A stretch of DNA of 64,000 nt, taken from NCBI GenBank assembly GCA_964390495.1, contig CAYMIN010000019.1, forward strand, positions 1-64,000, written 5' to 3'. This DNA comes from UBA11051 sp964390495. GTDB lineage: Bacteria; Armatimonadota; Zipacnadia; Zipacnadales; UBA11051. A program made the translations under genes and the position numbers. Below, in pieces: positions 59,197 to 64,000 of this stretch; position 1 is the first letter of the stretch, and every line of letters starts with the position of its first letter. The notes under the pieces are model-generated. The model did no database searches, was not told the DNA's origin, and was given only the letters and a program-made list of their open reading frames with translations.

Positions 59197-60759
59197 ATGA
59201 TGACGCGAATCGAGACCTTCGTGCCGATAGTGCTCTCAGCCGTGGTGCTGCTGTGCGCTCACAGTTGCACCGCCGATGTACCAGCCGCGACAGCCGCCGT
59301 GGTGGTGGAGTATGAGCCTACCGAGTTTGTGCCATTGACGCTCAGGCCACACGGCAAACAGGGCTTCAATCTGCTGCCGCCGGGAGAGCTGGAGCGCACG
59401 CCCCGCGATTATGTCAAGGTCAGCGCCACCGTCAAGGCGACTGGCGATTGTTCCGTGGAGCTGGCTCTGGTGGACATTCTGAACCGCGAGCACCGCAGTT
59501 CCGTGGTCAAGCCGACAGCCGGCCAGGAGACCGACATCAGCGTCCAGATTCAGCAACTCGACCGCCCCATCGCGATGCTACGGACGGTGCGCCTGTACGC
59601 GGAGGGAGAACTCGTGGAGGTGCTAGGGCTAAAGTTCTACTGCGCGGTTGAGAAGCTGCCAGAGCCGGATGTCACCGTAGCAGGGCCACCGGATGACACC
59701 TCGATTCAAGCGGCGCTCAACTTCCTGGGCGAAGCCGGCGGCGTAGTCTATATCCCGGCCGGAACTTACCTCATCAATGACCAAGTCACCGTACCATGCG
59801 ATAACGTCACGATCTACGGCGACGGGGATGCCACCATCATCAAGGCCACCTGGTATCAGGCCAAACCGATGTTCGTGCTGAGCGAGAAAAAGGATGTGCG
59901 GATAACGCGCCTGCTGTTTCGCGGCTGGCCGGAGACGGGCTTCCGAGGCTACAGTGAGGCCCAGCATGCCGAGAAACCGGAAGACGCGGGCCGAACTGAT
60001 AACGTGATGACGCGGGCGATAGACCTCGTCAACTGCGAAAACATCCGCGTAGATCACTGCGTACTCGAGCTGTTCGGCCACGCGGGTCTCATCGTCCGTG
60101 GGAAAAAGGCGGTGTGCGTTGACCACTGCTTCTTCCAGAAGAACTTCCGCTACGGGTACGGCTACGGCGTGGTGCCCTGCGCCACCAAGGAGTGCTATAT
60201 CGAGGATAATAACTTCGAGAATCATCGCCACGGAGTGGCCGGCGGCAGGAACACAATGGCCTCTTACATCTGCCGCTTCAACCGCTTCGTCAAGGACACC
60301 AAAGCGGTTCCGGAAACCGGCTGGAAGCAAGTCACCTCCCACGAGATTGACGTGCATTCCGGCTGCGGCTGGCTGTACGCGCATGACAACTATGTGGAGA
60401 TGAAGAACGGGATGATGTCTTCGGGAGCCTGTCTGCGCGGCAACCAGGGCTGGGTGTATCGCAACCTGTTCGTCAACTGCAATAGCGGCATCTATGTGTG
60501 CGGTGACTCCGGCGATGTCTGGACCTGGGACAATGAATTCAGCAACTGTCCGAACGAGCAGGTCAACAAGGCCACCGGCACCGTCACCTTCGACACCAAG
60601 CCCGACAACTTTGCGGAGATAGCCTATCCGTATGCGCTGAATCGGATGGGCTGGTGGCCGGGAGCGGAGGCAGGCAGCGCGCAGATAGTCAAAAGCGAGA
60701 TACCGTTCCCCGGGCCGGAGCAGGCCCAGGTGCTGCGGCTGGTGGGTGCGGAGGAATAG
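59197..60759 (+). CDS. pectate-lyase-fold secreted protein, paralogue 3
   Basis: A 520-residue exported protein with signal peptide RIETFVPIVLSAVVLLCAHS; AAAGGGG precedes the ATG. Its N-terminal beta domain (EYEPTEFVPLTLRPHGKQGF) and beta-helix (DDTSIQAALNFLGEAGGVVYIPAGTYLINDQVTVP) are the nearest relatives of paralogue 2. Coils include VDHCFFQKNFRYGYGYGVVPC and NNFENHRHGVAGG, and the tail is YPYALNRMGWWPGA. The region upstream repeats the leader of paralogue 2, so the duplication unit included regulatory sequence. It faces the minus-strand hslU gene across a family B repeat. Confidence 0.82.
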   Translation: MMTRIETFVPIVLSAVVLLCAHSCTADVPAATAAVVVEYEPTEFVPLTLRPHGKQGFNLLPPGELERTPRDYVKVSATVKATGDCSVELALVDILNREHRSSVVKPTAGQETDISVQIQQLDRPIAMLRTVRLYAEGELVEVLGLKFYCAVEKLPEPDVTVAGPPDDTSIQAALNFLGEAGGVVYIPAGTYLINDQVTVPCDNVTIYGDGDATIIKATWYQAKPMFVLSEKKDVRITRLLFRGWPETGFRGYSEAQHAEKPEDAGRTDNVMTRAIDLVNCENIRVDHCVLELFGHAGLIVRGKKAVCVDHCFFQKNFRYGYGYGVVPCATKECYIEDNNFENHRHGVAGGRNTMASYICRFNRFVKDTKAVPETGWKQVTSHEIDVHSGCGWLYAHDNYVEMKNGMMSSGACLRGNQGWVYRNLFVNCNSGIYVCGDSGDVWTWDNEFSNCPNEQVNKATGTVTFDTKPDNFAEIAYPYALNRMGWWPGAEAGSAQIVKSEIPFPGPEQAQVLRLVGAEE

Positions 60760-60805
60760 GGTCTGCGGGCCGGGTGCGCCTGCCCCCCTTCGCGAGACGA
60801 CTGCC

Positions 60806-60880
60806 GTTGTAGGGGCGCAATTGATTGCGCCTGGCTGTCAGTAGCAAAAAAGGGCGTGATAAATCACGCCCCTACGGGGG
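60806..60880. repeat. dispersed repeat family B, copy 2
   Basis: gtaggggcgcaattgattgcgcc ... gggcgtgataaatcacgccc followed by ctac; outer arms GTAGGGGCG/CGCCCCTAC. Lies between convergent genes. Confidence 0.75.
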
Positions 60881-60924
60881 AAAACCAGACGGCTTCTCCT
60901 GTGCGGCCGGCACGTGGTGTCAAG

Positions 60925-62346
60925 CTAGAGCATGTAGCGGCTGAGGTCGGAATCCTTGACCAGGTCGGCAAGCTGCGAGGCCACATACTCCCCGTCAATG
61001 GTCACGTGTTGGCCGCTGACCTCCGGGGCGACAAATGAAAGCTCCTCCAGCAAGCGCTCGACCAGGGTGTAGAGCCGGCGGGCGCCGATGTTTTCGGTCT
61101 GCTCGTTGACCTGCTGGGCGAGCTTGGCGATTTCGACAATGGCCTCGTCGGTGAACTCGATCTCCACGCCCTCCGTCTCCAGCAGCGCCGTGTACTGCCT
61201 GACCAAGGAGTTCTCCGGCTCTCGCAGGATCCTCTCGAAGTCCTGCTGAGTGAGACTGTCAAGCTCGACGCGGATCGGGAGACGGCCCTGGAGCTCGGGG
61301 ATGAGGTCGGAGGGCTTGGTGATGTGGAAGGCGCCGGCGGCGATGAACAGGACATGGTCGGTGGAGACCGGCCCGTACTTGGTCATCACCGTGCAGCCCT
61401 CGACTATCGGCAGGATGTCGCGCTGGACGCCCTCGCGTGAGACGTCGGGACCGTGGCCGGATTCGCGGCCGGCAATCTTGTCCAACTCATCAAGGAAGAC
61501 GATGCCATGGTTCTCGACGCGGTGCACCGCCTCGCGGGCGATGGCATGGGTGTCAATCAGCTTCTCGGCTTCTTGCTGGACGAGAATGGGCCGGGCCTCG
61601 GCGACCGTAGTGCGCTTGGTAGTCGTCTGGCGGGGAAAGAGGTTGCCGAGCATGTCCTGCATGTCGAAGCCCATCTCTTCCATGCCGGCGGCGCTGAAGA
61701 TCTGTAGATTCTGGACTTGAGACTGCTCGACTTCGAACTCGATGACCTGGTCTTCCAGCTCGCCGGCGGCCAGCCGCTGGCGGGTGAAATGGCGCACGCG
61801 CTCGGCCTGCTCGCGCTGCTTGCGCTCCAGTTCGTAACGTGCCTCCTGACGCTCGGGGTCCTGGGGCGCCTCCTCGTTGTCGTTGAATAAATCTCCTAAC
61901 CACGAGGGCCGGCTGGTCTGCTCCGAGGCTACCGGGGCCAGGGCGTCGAGCAGACGCGCCTCGGCGCGCTTTCTGGCCTCCTCCTCGACTTCCTCGAAGG
62001 CTTCCTTCTCGACCATGCGATAGCCGATGTCCACCAGGTCGCGGACGATCGACTCAACATCGCGACCCACATATCCGGTTTCAGTAAACTTGCTGGCCTC
62101 GACTTTGAGAAAAGGAGCCTTAACCAGCGCAGAGAGCCGGCGGGCGATCTCGGTCTTGCCGACGCCGGTCGGCCCGATCATAAGGATGTTTTTGGGGATG
62201 ACCTCGTCGCGCAACTCTTCGGGTACCTGCTGGCGGCGCACGCGATTGCGGACGGCGATGGCGACGGCGCGCTTGGCCTGGTTCTGACCGACGATGAATC
62301 TATCGAGCTGCTCCACGGTCTCTCGTGGGGTCAAAGCGCTATTCAC
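60925..62346 (-). CDS. hslU: ATP-dependent protease ATPase subunit HslU (ClpY)
   Basis: A 473-residue AAA+ unfoldase. The start is the GTG at 62344-62346, with GGAGGTG five bases upstream; it overlaps the hslV stop by GTGA, so translation is coupled. LTPRETVEQLDRFIVGQNQAKRAVAIAVRNR is the N-terminal signature, ILMIGPTGVGKTEIARRLS the Walker A loop, ETGYVGRDVESIVRDL the pore-loop region, and GIVFLDELDKIAGRE Walker B. The I-domain spans roughly 110-240. Sensor 2 follows in NIGARRLYTLVERLLEEL, and the C-terminal LSRYML is the tail that docks in HslV. HslU unfolds proteins for degradation by HslV. Confidence 0.96.
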   Translation of the reverse strand: MNSALTPRETVEQLDRFIVGQNQAKRAVAIAVRNRVRRQQVPEELRDEVIPKNILMIGPTGVGKTEIARRLSALVKAPFLKVEASKFTETGYVGRDVESIVRDLVDIGYRMVEKEAFEEVEEEARKRAEARLLDALAPVASEQTSRPSWLGDLFNDNEEAPQDPERQEARYELERKQREQAERVRHFTRQRLAAGELEDQVIEFEVEQSQVQNLQIFSAAGMEEMGFDMQDMLGNLFPRQTTTKRTTVAEARPILVQQEAEKLIDTHAIAREAVHRVENHGIVFLDELDKIAGRESGHGPDVSREGVQRDILPIVEGCTVMTKYGPVSTDHVLFIAAGAFHITKPSDLIPELQGRLPIRVELDSLTQQDFERILREPENSLVRQYTALLETEGVEIEFTDEAIVEIAKLAQQVNEQTENIGARRLYTLVERLLEELSFVAPEVSGQHVTIDGEYVASQLADLVKDSDLSRYML

Positions 62347-62894
62347 GACAGCACCTCCACCGCAATCTGATCGTTGGTATAGACACAAAGCTTGGCAGCG
62401 ATCTTGACGGCTTCTTCGGCGATCTGCTCGGCGGGCATGTCGGTATGCTTCAGCAGCGCCAGGGCCGCGGCCTGGGCATAGGTCCCGCCGGAGCCGATGC
62501 CGATGACATCATCATCGGGCACCAGCAGGTCCCCGGTGCCGGAGACCAGCAAGAGGTTCTCGGCATCGCCGACGATCAGCAAAGCCTGCAGTTGACGCAG
62601 GACCTTGTCGGTGCGCCACTGCTTGACTAGCTCGAGACAGGCGCGCGGCAGATTCCCTGAGAACTCGTCAAGCTTGCCCTCGAGGCGCTCAAACAGCGCC
62701 AGAGCGTCGGCGGCGGCTCCCGCATACCCGGCCAGCACCCGGTCTTCATACATGCGCCGCAGCTTGGAGGCGCGATTCTTGAAGATAATCTCACCGATGC
62801 TGACCTGACCGTCGCCGGCCAGCGCCAGCTTGCCGTCGCGGCGCACCGCCACGACGGTTGTGCCCCGTGTCTTGGTCTCCTGTGTATCAGTCAT
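62343..62894 (-). CDS. hslV: ATP-dependent protease peptidase subunit HslV (ClpQ)
   Basis: A 183-residue proteasome-like peptidase. I place the start at 62894 (MTDTQETKTRGTTVVAV). The catalytic Thr is the first residue after G in RGTTVVAVRRDGKLALAGDGQVSIG, as in other HslV, but the propeptide is about 11 residues, longer than the usual few. LRRMYEDRVLAGYAGAAADALALFERLE and VIGIGSGGTYAQAAALALL are family marks. The start overlaps the 3' end of xerC by 8 bases, and GGAGG lies 11-12 bases upstream within xerC. HslV forms a double hexamer that degrades substrates fed by HslU. Confidence 0.95.
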   Translation of the reverse strand: MTDTQETKTRGTTVVAVRRDGKLALAGDGQVSIGEIIFKNRASKLRRMYEDRVLAGYAGAAADALALFERLEGKLDEFSGNLPRACLELVKQWRTDKVLRQLQALLIVGDAENLLLVSGTGDLLVPDDDVIGIGSGGTYAQAAALALLKHTDMPAEQIAEEAVKIAAKLCVYTNDQIAVEVLS

Positions 62895-63825
62895 CCTGCT
62901 CAGGGCCTCCTTTGGCGAGCGGATGGGTTTGTGCATAGACAGCCTTCATGCGCCTGGTAGTGACATGAGTATAGACCTCGGTGCTGCGCAGGCTGACATG
63001 GCCCAGCAGCTCCTGGATGGTGCGTAAGTCGGCCCCACCATCGAGCATGTGGGTGGCGAAGGTATGGCGCAAAGCGTGTGGTGAGATGCCACTGCTCACT
63101 CCGGCTTGGATGATATACTTGTGCACCAGAGGGTAAATGTAGGAGGCGTCTAAGGGCCGGCCGCTTTTCGACAGAAAACAAATTTCCTCCTGCTGGCCAT
63201 CGCTGCGCTTGCGCAAGAGCTGGGGCCGAGCACGCTGGAGATAGTCCTGTAGGGCCTGTGCCGCCGGCTCACCGAACAGCACTTCGCGCTGCTTGTCGCC
63301 CTTGCCCAAGACCCGTATCTGCCGCTGCTGCAGATCAATGTCGGGTAGCTTGATAGCGACCAGCTCAGAGCGGCGTATGCCGGTGGCATAGAGCAGCTCC
63401 AGGATCGCGCGGTCGCGACAACCCAGGGTCGAGTCGCGCTCGGGAGCGGCCAATAAGGCAGCCACCTCCTGCGGGTACAGAAACTCGGGCAAAACATGGT
63501 CGAGCTTGGGCAGGCGCGCCAAAGCCGCCGGATTGGCATCGGCTAGCTCCTCGGCGACCAGAAACCTGAAAAAGCTGCGCAAGGCAGTCAGCTTGCGCGC
63601 AATCGAGCGCTTCTCGTACTTCTGTTGGTGCAGATGAGCGACATACTCCCGAATTGCGCCATAGTCAACCGAGGCGAAGTCGGCACTGTGCTGCTCGTCC
63701 CAGATCGCGGCCAGGAAGTCCATGAACTGCACGGCGTCGTGAGCATAGGCCTCGGCGGTGTGGGCCGATACGCGTCGCGAATTGAGCAAGTACTCGATGA
63801 AGGCGTCAATGTAGGCTGCAGACAT
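62887..63825 (-). CDS. xerC: tyrosine recombinase XerC/XerD family
   Basis: A 312-residue site-specific recombinase for chromosome-dimer resolution. The start at 63825 (MSAAYIDAFIEYLLNSR) fits family length; a GTG 14 codons earlier is possible. The N-terminal SAM-like domain (SAHTAEAYAHDAVQFMDFL) precedes the catalytic domain with the pentad: Arg in ELLYATGIRRSELVAI, Lys in VLGKGDKQREVLF, His-x-x-Arg in SPHALRHTFATHML, His in IQELLGHVSL and the nucleophile Tyr in STEVYTHVT. All residues are intact. XerC is preferred over XerD by synteny, since hslV and hslU follow immediately as in codV-clpQ-clpY of Bacillus. It partly overlaps hslV. Confidence 0.92.
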   Translation of the reverse strand: MSAAYIDAFIEYLLNSRRVSAHTAEAYAHDAVQFMDFLAAIWDEQHSADFASVDYGAIREYVAHLHQQKYEKRSIARKLTALRSFFRFLVAEELADANPAALARLPKLDHVLPEFLYPQEVAALLAAPERDSTLGCRDRAILELLYATGIRRSELVAIKLPDIDLQQRQIRVLGKGDKQREVLFGEPAAQALQDYLQRARPQLLRKRSDGQQEEICFLSKSGRPLDASYIYPLVHKYIIQAGVSSGISPHALRHTFATHMLDGGADLRTIQELLGHVSLRSTEVYTHVTTRRMKAVYAQTHPLAKGGPEQDD

Positions 63826-63893
63826 TCGGCGTCGTCCCGCACCATATTGTAACACTGCGCAGTGCACGAGTATAGTAATGTCGGCAGAATGGT

Positions 63894-64000
63894 CTAAAGT
63901 TCCGCCGGCTTCAGCTTATTGTGTTCCATAAAGTCGTCGAGGGCGGCGAAGGCCTGCTCGGCCTGGGCGGCTCGTCGCTGCTCTTTGGGAATGTCGCCGG
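63894..64000 (-). CDS. 3' end of an upstream gene, possibly trmFO
   Basis: The last 34 residues of a minus-strand gene cut by the window edge: GDIPKEQRRAAQAEQAFAAL, then DDFMEHNKLKPAEL and a TAG stop at 63894-63896. It is helical and charged. In Gram-positive-like loci the gene before xerC-hslV-hslU is trmFO (gid), and a C-terminal charged helix with an ERAL-like segment would fit, but the fragment is too short to prove this. Confidence 0.45.
   Translation of the reverse strand, partial: GDIPKEQRRAAQAEQAFAALDDFMEHNKLKPAEL

Noticed and set aside
1..64000. tRNA or rRNA genes, prophage or integrated element suggested by XerC
   Set aside because: No tRNA cloverleaf or rRNA sequence was recognised, and XerC is in its housekeeping context with hslV and hslU, not next to phage genes.

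Overview
The window is about 60% GC and looks like a member of the Armatimonadota or a close relative. The main reason is a set of four intact type IV pilin-like proteins that share the N-terminus GFTLIELLVVIAIIAILAA followed by ILFPVFARAREKARQ and end in an H-X9-DG motif; this combination is typical of that phylum. Other fits are expanded URO-D-like proteins, many secreted carbohydrate-active or beta-helix proteins, a PEP-CTERM protein, and dispersed short intergenic repeats. No rRNA, tRNA, CRISPR array or recognisable insertion sequence was found.

Layout. 0-5.6 kb: a two-gene unit (URO-D-like protein, then a ceramidase-like hydrolase), a seven-repeat PEP-CTERM surface protein, and a radical-SAM sulfatase-maturase-like enzyme. 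5.6-9.8 kb: an FAD oxidoreductase bracketed by two direct copies of a palindromic repeat, then a PHP/DUF3604-like protein. 9.8-13.5 kb: an orphan pair of putative nucleases with no methyltransferase, a secreted protein and a second URO-D paralogue. 13.7-18.1 kb: a pilin, a Gfo/Idh/MocA oxidoreductase, a LarA-like racemase and ThiD. 18.6-22.2 kb: a degenerate subtilase, an STN-domain secreted protein, and a decayed stretch with an aminoglycoside-phosphotransferase-like pseudogene and a frameshifted small secreted protein. 22.3-33.2 kb: more pilins mixed with catabolic genes (esterase, DUF4838 glycosidase-like protein, enolase-superfamily enzyme, PHP protein, TIM-barrel isomerase).

33.3-44 kb is a cell-shape and envelope region. 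An mreB-like gene diverges from rodA. rodA heads a co-directional run with an unrecognised protein, a TPR/HEXXH putative peptidase and a C45-type acyltransferase-like lipoprotein. A CsgG-family protein and a GHL10-type glycosidase are then transcribed divergently from overlapping promoters. 44.4-46.8 kb: a multi-PAS hybrid histidine kinase. 47-50.8 kb: the diaminopimelate/lysine genes dapB, asd and dapA, followed by a family-4 uracil-DNA glycosylase.

50.9-60.8 kb holds large secreted beta-solenoid proteins: a 1,522-residue mosaic (beta-helix, leucine-rich repeats, FN3 repeats, FlgD-like tail) and three tandem pectate-lyase-fold paralogues. 60.9-64 kb carries xerC-hslV-hslU with overlapping reading frames, in the order familiar from Gram-positive codV-clpQ-clpY loci, preceded at the window edge by the 3' end of another gene.
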